NCBI RefSeq assembly: GCF_014838735.1
Contig: NZ_JABUXQ010000010.1
Span: 1 to 64,000 of the forward strand
Direction: 5' to 3'
DNA length: 64,000 nucleotides
Source: Limosilactobacillus portuensis
Lineage (GTDB): Bacteria; Bacillota; Bacilli; Lactobacillales; Lactobacillaceae
The position numbers were made by a program, and so were the translations under genes. Within the stretch, counting starts at the first letter, position 1. Every line of letters begins with the position of its first letter. This document shows, in pieces, positions 1 to 7,941 of this stretch. Below the pieces are notes generated by a model that had not been told where the DNA came from, did not search any database, and saw only the letters and a list, made by a program, of their open reading frames with translations.

Positions 1-2
1 CC

Positions 3-80
3 TATTTCACTGAAAAATTTATCTCAGCGAAGAGAAATGACCTTACCGCAGCGGAATACCGCTTTGGCAAGGCCAACTAA
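3..80 (+). CDS. C-terminal end of an unidentified gene (partial)
   Basis: An open frame enters from the left edge and ends at a TAA at 78-80, encoding 25 residues ending in AEYRFGKAN. The mix of charged and aromatic residues and the clean stop ahead of an AT-rich gap suggest a genuine C-terminus, but too little is present to name a family. Alternative: chance open frame. Confidence 0.5.
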   Translation, partial: YFTEKFISAKRNDLTAAEYRFGKAN

Positions 81-172
81 TTTTTATTATTTAATGTGTA
101 AACTTGACAGGGCACAGTACCGACTTTCTCAGCCGCCTTTTTTGTTTTATAATCAAAAACGGAGGTGTGAAG

Positions 173-322
173 ATGGTTAAAAGTAAAGTTGTCGCATGGT
201 TCTTCGTTATTCTTTGGGCGATCGTCCTGTACTTAACATTTACAAATAAGATGATGCTTGCAATGGATCTAATGGCAATTGGGATGTTTCTTGATGCAGT
301 CAAGTGCCTCATTAAATCGTGA
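173..322 (+). CDS. Small membrane protein of unknown function (49 aa)
   Basis: This small protein starts at the ATG preceded by GGAGGTGTGAAG, an excellent ribosome binding site; an upstream in-frame start lacks one. It has a short basic N-terminus (MVKSKVV) and two hydrophobic stretches (about residues 6-22 and 27-42) separated by a Lys/Asn turn, so it probably spans the membrane twice. No catalytic motif is visible and I do not recognise the family. It is monocistronic, followed directly by a strong bidirectional terminator shared with the convergent stress-protein gene. Confidence 0.65.
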   Translation: MVKSKVVAWFFVILWAIVLYLTFTNKMMLAMDLMAIGMFLDAVKCLIKS

Positions 323-335
323 AGCTTAGTAACAT

Positions 336-397
336 AAAAGAGTACGAAGTCAAAATTATAATTCAGTGAATTACGGTTTTGACTCCGTACTCTTTAT
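336..397. terminator. Bidirectional terminator-like hairpin
   Basis: Inverted repeat AAAGAGTACGAAGTCAAAA / TTTTGACTCCGTACTCTTTA with an A/T-rich loop, lying after the small membrane protein gene. T-rich on the right and A-rich on the left, so it can stop transcription from either side. Confidence 0.8.
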
Positions 398-420
398 TTA
401 TTGGGTTATGTGTTCTTGGC

Positions 421-575
421 AACATAGTCAAGATCTGGTACTTCTACTGCAACCAAGTCGAAATATGTTCGCAGGGAAGCCCCTATAGACAACAAACTCC
501 CTCCCAGATGCTTTCAGCATCCAGTCAGGAGAAATTGCTAGCCTTCCGGAAACTCTTTGGAGCAAAGGCACTCTA
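421..575 (-). repeat. Dispersed structured repeat, copy R1 (stop-codon anchored)
   Basis: Read on the minus strand it starts with TAGAGTGCC, whose TAG is the stop codon of the universal stress gene. The next ~45 bases are nearly identical to copy R6 (13.7 kb). It holds a GGATGC-TGAA-AGCATC hairpin. The distal end (GCGAACATATTTCGAC, then GGTTGCAGTAG and AGATCTT) matches copy R4 (9.4 kb). No coding function is apparent. Confidence 0.75.
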
Positions 576-1040
576 TTTTACCTGATCCACCGCCGTACGA
601 ACGACAAGAACATCAACGGGAGCATTCCGCTTAACGTAGGATGTAACAGAACCCATAATAGCCCGTTGCATCCGTGATAAACCGCTGGCACCCATCATAA
701 TCATGCCGTTATGGTGATCCCGAACAAAATCAAACGCGATAATTGTCTTTGGGTTTCCTAAACGAATGTGGATATCAATATTATCAAAGTTTTCCTTATC
801 CTTAACACCCTTCAAAACGTCATCAAGGTATTGCTTAGACTTATCAACCAGTTGGTAAGCAATACTGCCATCAGACATTCCAGCAAAATTATAAGCCATT
901 GCACGGGTATCAATAACGTTTAACACGTCAATATGTGCCTTACCATTACGCTTAGCAACCGCTACTGCACGTCCCAACGCTAATTCAGATTCCTTTGAGC
1001 CATCCATTGGGACTAAGATGTTTTCATATTCTTGATCCAT
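573..1040 (-). CDS. Universal stress protein, UspA family (155 aa)
   Basis: Single-domain Usp of usual length. The nucleotide-binding signature is complete: Asp13 in LVPMDGS, then Gly117-x2-Gly120-x9-Gly130-Ser131 (GASGLSRMQRAIMGS), then the final strand VDVLVVRT. This pattern marks the ATP-binding branch of cytoplasmic Usp proteins, which dimerise and modulate stress survival; the specific partner is unknown. The ATG follows a GAGGGTT-type site. It is monocistronic. Its TAG stop is also the first three bases of repeat R1, so the 3' UTR is made of that repeat. Confidence 0.9.
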   Translation of the reverse strand: MDQEYENILVPMDGSKESELALGRAVAVAKRNGKAHIDVLNVIDTRAMAYNFAGMSDGSIAYQLVDKSKQYLDDVLKGVKDKENFDNIDIHIRLGNPKTIIAFDFVRDHHNGMIMMGASGLSRMQRAIMGSVTSYVKRNAPVDVLVVRTAVDQVK

Positions 1041-1274
1041 AATCGAACCCTCCGTTCAACCTCTTACATTTATTAACTACTATTGTACCATTAATTAATC
1101 CGTGCTTGTAACTATGCAATTATTATTTATCACTTTTATCAATTATTCTCTACTGATTAAGCATTTGACTTGCTTCATGCAATCAATTACAATCAACGGT
1201 AAATAATATTAAGATTTAATTAGGGATGCTTAATCAATTCTAATTTTGCATCTAATTGAAATGAGGTAATTAAC

Positions 1275-1724
1275 GTGGACAAAATCGATCGAAAAATTGT
1301 CAATATTTTACAAACAAACGCCCGAGCGTCCCTAAAGGATCTCTCAAAAGAATGTTTCATCTCTTCCCCTGCAATTGCGGCAAGAATTAGCAAGTTGGAA
1401 CGTTCCGGTATTATCAAGGGCTATCAAGCAGATATTAACCTCGAAAAAATTAACTTCCATGTTAAAGCTTTTATTCAAGTTCAACTTGAACCTCGACAAA
1501 AGAAAGAATTTTATCCTTATATTCAGAATATTCCAAACGTCATTGAATGTAACTGTGTCACCGGTGACTTTTCCGAAGTAATGGAAGTAGTTTTCCCGTC
1601 AACGACTGATCTTGATGACTTCATTAATGATATTCAACAACGTTTTGGCAAGACAAGTACCCAAATTGTCTTTAGTACCAGCGTTGATCACCGCGGCGTT
1701 CAACTGAGCGATCCCCAGGAATAG
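1275..1724 (+). CDS. Lrp/AsnC family transcriptional regulator (149 aa)
   Basis: The N-terminus is a typical Lrp winged helix-turn-helix (DRKIVNILQTNARASLKDLS, then SSPAIAARISKLERSGII, residues 3-45), followed by an αβ-sandwich ligand/oligomerisation domain (about 65-140). Length is normal. The GTG start is chosen because ATGAGGTAATTAAC supplies a GAGG site. The family senses amino acids or related metabolites. The stop is 12 bases before the acetyltransferase start, so the two are co-transcribed and the acetyltransferase may be the regulated partner. Confidence 0.88.
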   Translation: MDKIDRKIVNILQTNARASLKDLSKECFISSPAIAARISKLERSGIIKGYQADINLEKINFHVKAFIQVQLEPRQKKEFYPYIQNIPNVIECNCVTGDFSEVMEVVFPSTTDLDDFINDIQQRFGKTSTQIVFSTSVDHRGVQLSDPQE

Positions 1725-1736
1725 GAGCAATTACTA

Positions 1737-2228
1737 ATGCTTCGTTTTCGTCGAGCAACTCCAAATGACCTGCCAAGAATCGTTGCAATTTATAATAGTG
1801 CAGTTCCAAGCCATGACATCACTGACGATGAAATGACTATCACTATCGATAGCCGCCAAGAATGGCTTAACCATTTCAATGATCGTTTCCCAATCTGGGT
1901 AGTAATCAGTAATTCAATAATCATTGGTTGGTGCTCACTTGGTCAGTTCTACCCACACCAGGCTTATCAATTTTCTGCTGAAATCTCAATTTATTTAGCT
2001 CCTGATACCCAAGGACGTGGTTACGGAAAACAAATTTTAAAGTTCATTGATCAGCAGATTACCGATAACCTTGATATTAAAACCGTGATTGCTTACGTTT
2101 ACGAAAACAACCTTCCCAGTCAAAAACTTTTTCAAAGGTGTGGCTATCAGCAATGTGGCGTCTTGCCACAGATTTCAATCATTGATGGCAAATTCAGAAC
2201 ACTCAAAATTTTCGTTAAACACTTCTAA
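1737..2228 (+). CDS. GNAT N-acetyltransferase, phosphinothricin-acetyltransferase-like (163 aa)
   Basis: The whole protein is one GNAT fold: N-terminal RRATPNDLPRIVAIYNSAV, a central strand with SAEISIYL, the acetyl-CoA pyrophosphate loop QGRGYGKQIL (R/Q-x-x-G-x-G/A) around residue 95, and a C-terminal NLPSQKLFQRCGYQ motif. This arrangement is typical of the Pat/YncA subgroup, which acetylates small amines or amino-acid analogues; the real substrate cannot be read. It is translated 12 bases after the Lrp-type regulator from AGGAGCAATTACT, and a strong terminator follows. Confidence 0.85.
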   Translation: MLRFRRATPNDLPRIVAIYNSAVPSHDITDDEMTITIDSRQEWLNHFNDRFPIWVVISNSIIIGWCSLGQFYPHQAYQFSAEISIYLAPDTQGRGYGKQILKFIDQQITDNLDIKTVIAYVYENNLPSQKLFQRCGYQQCGVLPQISIIDGKFRTLKIFVKHF

Positions 2229-2290
2229 AAGAAGCCTAAGATTTGTCCAAAGTGAAAAATTCATTTTGAACTAATCTTAGGCTTCTTTAA
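2229..2290. terminator. Rho-independent terminator
   Basis: GAAGCCTAAGAT / ATCTTAGGCTTC stem with a ~30-base A/T-rich loop and a following TTT run. It ends the Lrp-acetyltransferase operon and may also serve the convergent symporter gene. Confidence 0.8.
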
Positions 2291-2332
2291 TCAGAACTGA
2301 GATCCGCTTGCCAGAAGCTTGCTCACACTCTA
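2291..2332 (-). repeat. Dispersed structured repeat, short copy R2 (stop-codon anchored)
   Basis: On the minus strand it opens with TAGAGTGTGAGC, where TAG is the symporter stop codon, then jumps directly to AAGCTTCTGGCAAGCGGATC. That stretch aligns with the distal end of copy R4 (AAGCTCCTGGCGAGCAGATC). It looks like a copy that lost its internal hairpin by deletion. Confidence 0.65.
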
Positions 2333-3610
2333 ATTTTTACCGTAAGTATCCAGGTAGTGATTATATTCGTCACGGTTAAATTCTTTTTCGGATTCACCGA
2401 TGACCAAAGTTGCAATGGAATTACCAACAACGTTTACGGCCGTTCGTCCCATATCAACAAACCGGTCAATTCCAGCGATAAAGGTTAATCCTGCAATCGG
2501 CACACCAATTGTCGAAACACTCGCCAGAAGAACAACAAAGGATGCTCCTGGCACACCGGCCATCCCCTTACTGGTAATCATCAGGACAACCAATAAAGTA
2601 AACTGATGGGCAAAGGTTAAGTGAATCCCATATGCCTGAGCAAGGAATAATGCTGCTAACGACTGGTAGATTGCTGAGCCATCAAGATTAAAGGTATACC
2701 CAGTTGGAATAACAAAGGAAACAATTCCCTTGCTGACACCCATCTTTTGCGTCTTCTCCATTAGACGTGGCAACGTAACTTCAGAACTCGCTGTTGTAAA
2801 GGCTAAGATAATTTCATCAAGAATAACGTGCATTGTCTTCCAGTAACGCAAGTGGAATAAGTGGGCCGTAATCCCCAAAATTACCACAACAAAGATGATC
2901 ATCGTCATATAAGCAATCACAATAAACAACCCTAATGGCAGTAACGCACTAATTCCCATCTCGGCAATCGTCATTCCAATCAGACCAAAGACCCCAATTG
3001 GCGCGAACTTCATTACCCAGTTAGTGGCCTTGAACATTACTTCGGCAACCGCATTCAGCATATCAATAAGAATTTTGGCTTTCTCACCGACTGCGGCAAT
3101 CCCTAAACCAAAGAGAACTGAGAATAGGATTACTGGCATCATATCCCCATCAGACATTGATTTAAAAATGTTTGTTGGAATAATTGAAAGGATCAATTCC
3201 CAGAAGCCGCTATTATGCGAAGCAGTTTTAGCGCTCGACATGTACTGTGAAATATCAGTAGCATGAAGCTTATGAATATCAATAAACGTTCCCGGGTGGG
3301 TAATGTTACCGATTACTAGCCCAAGAATAATGGCGATTGTTGTTAAAACTTCAAAGTAGATTAAGGTTTTCCCACCTATCCGTCCTAACTTCTTAATATC
3401 ACCAATGTTCGCAATTCCAACTGTTAAACAAGAAACAACAATTGGCATAACGATCATTTGGATCAAACGAATAAAAATAGTTCCTAAGCTCTGCATGACC
3501 TTAATCGCACCAGTATTATGATAAAAGATCATCCCACAGATAATCCCTAATACTAGCCCAATCATAATTTGCCAGCCCATGCTTAGGCGTGAAATTCGGT
3601 ATTTTTTCAC
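2330..3610 (-). CDS. Dicarboxylate/amino acid:cation symporter (DAACS family, 426 aa)
   Basis: Hydrophobic throughout and of normal length for GltP/GltT-type carriers. Diagnostic elements are the serine-rich re-entrant loop (TTASSEVTLPRLMEKT, about residue 280), the NLDGSAIYQS region, a glycine/alanine-rich second hairpin (SKGMAGVPGASFVV) and the late substrate-binding helix with DRFVDMGRTAVNVVGN. These proteins import glutamate, aspartate or C4-dicarboxylates with protons or sodium. The start is GTG, preceded by AAGGAGTCTGATTTAAG. The gene stands alone; its TAG stop is shared with repeat copy R2. Confidence 0.92.
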   Translation of the reverse strand: MKKYRISRLSMGWQIMIGLVLGIICGMIFYHNTGAIKVMQSLGTIFIRLIQMIVMPIVVSCLTVGIANIGDIKKLGRIGGKTLIYFEVLTTIAIILGLVIGNITHPGTFIDIHKLHATDISQYMSSAKTASHNSGFWELILSIIPTNIFKSMSDGDMMPVILFSVLFGLGIAAVGEKAKILIDMLNAVAEVMFKATNWVMKFAPIGVFGLIGMTIAEMGISALLPLGLFIVIAYMTMIIFVVVILGITAHLFHLRYWKTMHVILDEIILAFTTASSEVTLPRLMEKTQKMGVSKGIVSFVIPTGYTFNLDGSAIYQSLAALFLAQAYGIHLTFAHQFTLLVVLMITSKGMAGVPGASFVVLLASVSTIGVPIAGLTFIAGIDRFVDMGRTAVNVVGNSIATLVIGESEKEFNRDEYNHYLDTYGKN

Positions 3611-3825
3611 CTTAAATCAGACTCCTTAAAAAATGTCTTGTTCTACTTTAGCATATTTTTAAGGGTTTTTCTTAGTAAAATTTAAATTTTCTTTATCAAA
3701 AGACGAACAGTTATTTTATATCAGCAGTTATTTATTCATTTGCCATTTAAATGGAAGCGGTTTATTTTTTGAGTAAATAGAAGTAGGATATTACTATAGT
3801 CTATTTCAAAGGAGGAAATTGACAA

Positions 3826-4494
3826 TTGACCAAACAATGGGCAAATAGCCTTACCGGTCGTTGGTGCTTTTTAGCATTTTCCATTTTCCTAAATGCCTGT
3901 TCTAACGGCCTCACAGTTTCCACCAACATGGGGAGTGCAATCTGGACTGCCTCTGCTGCCAATTTAAGCAATTGGCTCCACTGGTCACTTGGAAACATGT
4001 TGCTAATTGAAGGGGTAGTTGTTGCAATCACAAATCTACTTCTGTTAAGAAGGTTTGATTATTTTCGGCTAATCCGCAATCTCCTCTACATCGTTCCTTT
4101 TAGCTATATTCTTCAAGGGTTTGCCGATCTTTTTAACTACATCGGCGTTCCAGAGCTTAACATTTGGCTCCGGGTTATCCTCGATATTATTGGGTTATTT
4201 GGGATTGCCGCTGCAGTTTCTCTTTACCAGCGGGCTAATCTGATTATGCATCCGAACGATGATTTCCCTTATATTTTACGGTTCCGCTTTATGCACGGTT
4301 CCGCTGTTTGGTCACAATGGACAAGTTATATTCCGCCAATTATTTTAATCATCATCTCAGTAATTGAGACCCACCAGTTAGTTGCCGTTAACTTTGGGAC
4401 GGTTTACAACATTCTTACCCAAGGTTACCTAATTGGTTGGTCTGATCATCATTTCTTTAGCAAATTGCACCACCACCTAAATTACAAGTACTAA
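3826..4494 (+). CDS. YczE/YyaS-like integral membrane protein (222 aa)
   Basis: Five to six hydrophobic segments with a conserved opening (RWCFLAFSIFLNACSNGLTV) and an early STNMGSAIWTA motif, as in the YczE/YitT-like membrane family of unknown biochemical role. The TTG start is selected because AAAGGAGGAAATTGACAA stands just upstream and no ATG lies in a comparable place. Sixteen bases separate it from the amidohydrolase, so they form one operon and may act on the same compound, though that link is inference. Confidence 0.75.
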   Translation: MTKQWANSLTGRWCFLAFSIFLNACSNGLTVSTNMGSAIWTASAANLSNWLHWSLGNMLLIEGVVVAITNLLLLRRFDYFRLIRNLLYIVPFSYILQGFADLFNYIGVPELNIWLRVILDIIGLFGIAAAVSLYQRANLIMHPNDDFPYILRFRFMHGSAVWSQWTSYIPPIILIIISVIETHQLVAVNFGTVYNILTQGYLIGWSDHHFFSKLHHHLNYKY

Positions 4495-4510
4495 GAGAGG
4501 TAATTTTACT

Positions 4511-6085
4511 ATGAAGAAAACCTACATTAACGGTCATATTTTTGTTGGCGATTCAGAAGATCACTTTGCTAACAGTATGATCATCGAAAATGGTCGAGTT
4601 AAATGGATTGGCAATGATCCCGTTCCAGAGGGAGAGACAGTCGATCTCCAGGGGCAAACTGTTCTTCCAGGGCTAATTGATTGCCACACTCACCCGAAGT
4701 ACATCGCTGACGCATTACATGGGGTTGCCTGTACTCCACCAAACGTTAATAGCATTAAGGAGATGCAAGAAGCGCTACGTAAATCTCCCGCCTATGGCAA
4801 AGGTGAAGATGTCTGGATTGAAGGATGGGGATTTGACGAAACTAAATTAGCTGAGCACCGGAGTCCGAACCGGGACGATCTCGATGCCGTTTCAACTACT
4901 CAACCGATTTTTATTTACCGTTCAGACTGTCATTCTTCTGTTGGTAATTCTAAGGCCCTTGAACTCGCTGGAATTGATGAAAATACGCCTGACCCAGTTG
5001 GCGGAAAGATCGAACGGTTCGCTGACGGCCGACCAACCGGCTTCATGCGGGAAGTTGCTGCATCTCAGCTTTTAATTCGCGCTAAGTCTGCTCAAAGTTA
5101 TGAGGGCGACGTCCAGAACATGGTTAAGAGTTCCGAACACTACCTTGCTAATGGGCTCGTTGCAATTGGTGAAATGATGGGGCGAATGAAGCCATATACC
5201 TCTCTTAAGCTCTACCAGGACGCGGTTAAGGGTGGTTTTGCCCCTAAGGCATCAATTTACTATGTCTTTGATGAAATTGATCCTGAAAAGGGACTTCAAC
5301 CAAGTGGTGACGCTAAACTCCGTGTCGCCGGAATTAAAGTTTTCATGGATGGAAGTATTTCTGGTGAGACAGCATTTAATGCCGATCCATACCCATCAGG
5401 CAAAATGGGAGTCAGCCTTACATCGAAGGAAAAGTTAACTCGTGCCGTTAATATGGCGCGTGAAAACAAGTTGCAGTTAGCTGTTCACGCGATGGGCGAT
5501 CAGGCTATCCAAACCGTTATCGATGTTACTAAGGATCTCGATCCATGGCTTGATGAAATGCCATCAGTACGGATTGAGCACGCATCCCTAATGAGTGATG
5601 AAATGTTCGCTGAAATTGCTCACAGTAAAATGAAGTATGCCTTAGTAACTCAACCGATCTTCTTCTTTGCTGAAGATGAGTCATATCGTCATTATTTGAA
5701 TGCTGAGCAATTCAAGCTAGCATATCGGGTAAAGACAATGTTAAATTCCAAGGCAATGCTTGGGTTAAGTTCAGACGCACCATGTACCCCATGGGCTGAA
5801 CCTGACAGTCCCTTCTACAGTATTTATGCCGCTGTCACCAGGAAGGCAGCTAATGGTGACATTGTAAATGCCGATGAAGCAATCACTGTTCCTCAAGCAG
5901 TTCTTGGCTATACTCGTGATGGTGCTAAAATTGGCGGCTTTGACGATAACGGTACATTGGAAGCAGGTAAGGCAGCTGATTTTGTCATCCTCAACAAGGA
6001 TATTTTCACTGTTCCTCATGACGAACTGCAAACTGTTCGGGTTAAAGAGACCTGGATGGCTGGGAAAAAAGTTTTTGAAGAATAA
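4511..6085 (+). CDS. Amidohydrolase family protein, YtcJ-like (524 aa)
   Basis: Metal-dependent amidohydrolase of the Amidohydro_3/YtcJ type. It has a small N-terminal β-sandwich (YINGHIFVG, GQTVLPGLIDCHTHP), the HxH metal pair in DCHTHP near residue 60, a MDGSISG segment, further metal histidines in AVHAMGDQAI and RIEHASL, the late Asp in LSSDAPCTPW, and a C-terminal sandwich ending in TWMAGKKVFEE. Relatives hydrolyse N-substituted formamides or other amides; substrate unknown. Cytoplasmic, no signal peptide. Second gene of the operon with the YczE-like protein; ribosome site AGAGAGG. Confidence 0.87.
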   Translation: MKKTYINGHIFVGDSEDHFANSMIIENGRVKWIGNDPVPEGETVDLQGQTVLPGLIDCHTHPKYIADALHGVACTPPNVNSIKEMQEALRKSPAYGKGEDVWIEGWGFDETKLAEHRSPNRDDLDAVSTTQPIFIYRSDCHSSVGNSKALELAGIDENTPDPVGGKIERFADGRPTGFMREVAASQLLIRAKSAQSYEGDVQNMVKSSEHYLANGLVAIGEMMGRMKPYTSLKLYQDAVKGGFAPKASIYYVFDEIDPEKGLQPSGDAKLRVAGIKVFMDGSISGETAFNADPYPSGKMGVSLTSKEKLTRAVNMARENKLQLAVHAMGDQAIQTVIDVTKDLDPWLDEMPSVRIEHASLMSDEMFAEIAHSKMKYALVTQPIFFFAEDESYRHYLNAEQFKLAYRVKTMLNSKAMLGLSSDAPCTPWAEPDSPFYSIYAAVTRKAANGDIVNADEAITVPQAVLGYTRDGAKIGGFDDNGTLEAGKAADFVILNKDIFTVPHDELQTVRVKETWMAGKKVFEE

Positions 6086-6098
6086 TCATTTGAATTTG

Positions 6099-6131
6099 AA
6101 AAAGGCTAGGATTGGTTCCTGGCCTTTTGAT
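6099..6131 (+). terminator. Rho-independent terminator
   Basis: AAAGGCTAGGA / TCCTGGCCTTTT stem-loop with a TTGG loop just after the amidohydrolase stop. Confidence 0.7.
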
Positions 6132-6136
6132 TTTGG

Positions 6137-6319
6137 GAATTGCTAGAGTTTGCGGCAACAGAGTCAAAACGTGTTTCGCCAGGGACTTGCTAGAGTTCGC
6201 GGCAACATATTCTAAACGTGCTCAGCCTAAGCTCCCTCAAGATAACGACCTCTCTCCTAGTCACCTTTGTCGGGAGAAATTGCTGGCTTTCCGCAAGTCC
6301 TTTGCTGGCTCACACTCTA
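6137..6319 (-). repeat. Dispersed structured repeat, copy R3 with doubled distal module
   Basis: The minus strand begins TAGAGTGTGAGCC and continues with a stem region (GCAATTTCTCCCGAC, as in R1 and R6). It ends with two tandem copies of a module (GAGCACGTTTAGAATATGTTGCCGC, then GAAACACGTTTTGACTCTGTTGCCGC, quoted in parts), each followed by AACTCTAGCAA. Here the conserved end does not sit on a recognisable stop codon. The copy fills the 318-base gap upstream of the YfcC-type gene. Confidence 0.75.
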
Positions 6320-6413
6320 TCTAATTTCCAATTGATGCCGCTTTCAAAGAAGTTTACAATAGGGTTGTGAATAGATTTGCAAATTAGTTTTTTGGGGGAT
6401 TGGAGTGAGAAAT

Positions 6414-7928
6414 TTGCAAGAAGTTAAGAAAAAGCATCGGTTCCATATGCCGTCAGCGTTCACGATTCTATTTATTATCATTGTTATTATTGCTGTATTA
6501 ACCTGGATTATCCCAGCCGGAACATACGCAACCAACAAGGCTGGAAATATTATTTCTGGCACCTATCGTTCGGTTGCTAGTAAGCCTCAAGGGATTTGGG
6601 ACGTCTTTATGGCGCCTGTCATTGGAATGGTTGGTGACAAAAAGACTGAAGGAGCAATTTCAGTTTCACTATTCATTCTGGTCATCGGGGGCTTTCTTGG
6701 GGTTGTAAACAAGACAGACGCCCTTAACGAAGGGATTAGTTCAATCGTTCACCGTTATAGGGGACGAGAAAAATTACTGATCCCGATCCTAATGATCCTT
6801 TTTGCCATTGGTGGTTCTACTTACGGAATGGGCGAAGAAACAATTGCCTTTTACCCATTACTGATTCCTGTAATGATGGGCGTTGGCTTCGACTCATTAG
6901 TTGCCGTTGCGATTGCCCTTGTTGGGACCCAAGTTGGTTGTTTAGCATCCACTGTTAACCCATTTGCTACCGGAGTTGCTTCACAGACATTAAATATTTC
7001 ACCAGGTGATGGCTTAGGTTCACGGGTTCTTCTTCTGATTATTACGACAACTATTAGTATCATCTACGTTTACCACTATGCTTCTGTAATCGAAAAGCAT
7101 CCTGAAAAATCACTCGTTTATAAACAACGAGCAGCGGATGAGAAGCGGTTCGCAATTAAAGTTCGTTCTGACGATGGTAATTTCAAAATGTCAAAACGGC
7201 AAAAAGCAGTTATTTGGCTCTTTGGTCTTACATTTGCAATTATGATTCTTGGTTTAATTCCATGGACTAACCTAAACAGTCACTGGACATTCTTTGACAG
7301 CTTTACTAAATGGCTAACAGGGATCCCATTCTTAGGCAATTTACTCGGTCACGATATGGTGCCACTAGGAACCTGGTACTTCAACGAAATTACCATGCTC
7401 TTCCTCTTTATGTCAGTCCTGATTATGTGGGTTTACCACATGAAAGAAAGTGAATTTATCGACGCCTTTATGCACGGAATGGCAGACTTCCTTAGCGTCG
7501 CAATTATTGTTGCTGTTGCCCGAGGAATTCAAGTTGTAATGAACAACGGGATGATCACGGGAACCGTCCTTCATTGGGGTGAAACGGGTCTTCATGGCCT
7601 TTCGCAAAGTATCTTTATTATTTTGACCTACATTTTCTACATCCCAATGTCCTTCTTAATTCCATCTACTTCTGGACTAGCAGCTGCAACAATGGGGATT
7701 ATTGGTCCTCTTGGGCACTTCGCCCACGTTTCTGGAAGTCTAGTTATTACTGCTTACCAGGCTGCTTCAGGTTGGGTCAACTTAATCACTCCAACTTCTG
7801 GAATTGTTATGGGTGCCTTAGCAATCGCCCACGTTAACATCAGTATTTGGTGGAAGTGGATGTTGAAATTGATGATCTACCTATTCATCGTTACCTGTGT
7901 ATTCTTAGGAATCGCTGCCGTACTCTAG
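6414..7928 (+). CDS. YfcC/ArcD-like anion or amino-acid carrier (about 504 aa)
   Basis: Eleven to twelve hydrophobic segments, with YfcC-family hallmarks: an early IIPAGTY after the first helix, GGSTYGMGEETIAFYP, GTQVGCLASTVNPFATG, and late PSTSGLAAATMG and LITPTSGIVMG. The family includes C4-dicarboxylate, arginine/ornithine and peptide-derived amino-acid carriers. I prefer the TTG at 6414, which has GGAG 8 bases upstream; the in-frame GTG at 6405 overlaps that site. The M20 dipeptidase starts 13 bases after it, suggesting that the carrier moves a dipeptide or its product. Confidence 0.85.
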   Translation: MQEVKKKHRFHMPSAFTILFIIIVIIAVLTWIIPAGTYATNKAGNIISGTYRSVASKPQGIWDVFMAPVIGMVGDKKTEGAISVSLFILVIGGFLGVVNKTDALNEGISSIVHRYRGREKLLIPILMILFAIGGSTYGMGEETIAFYPLLIPVMMGVGFDSLVAVAIALVGTQVGCLASTVNPFATGVASQTLNISPGDGLGSRVLLLIITTTISIIYVYHYASVIEKHPEKSLVYKQRAADEKRFAIKVRSDDGNFKMSKRQKAVIWLFGLTFAIMILGLIPWTNLNSHWTFFDSFTKWLTGIPFLGNLLGHDMVPLGTWYFNEITMLFLFMSVLIMWVYHMKESEFIDAFMHGMADFLSVAIIVAVARGIQVVMNNGMITGTVLHWGETGLHGLSQSIFIILTYIFYIPMSFLIPSTSGLAAATMGIIGPLGHFAHVSGSLVITAYQAASGWVNLITPTSGIVMGALAIAHVNISIWWKWMLKLMIYLFIVTCVFLGIAAVL

Positions 7929-7941
7929 GAGGAATTAAATT

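Noticed and set aside
3755-3768. Possible cre site TGGAAGCGGTTTAT upstream of the YczE-like gene
   Set aside because: Only 11 of 14 positions agree and the symmetry is poor; too weak to list as a feature.
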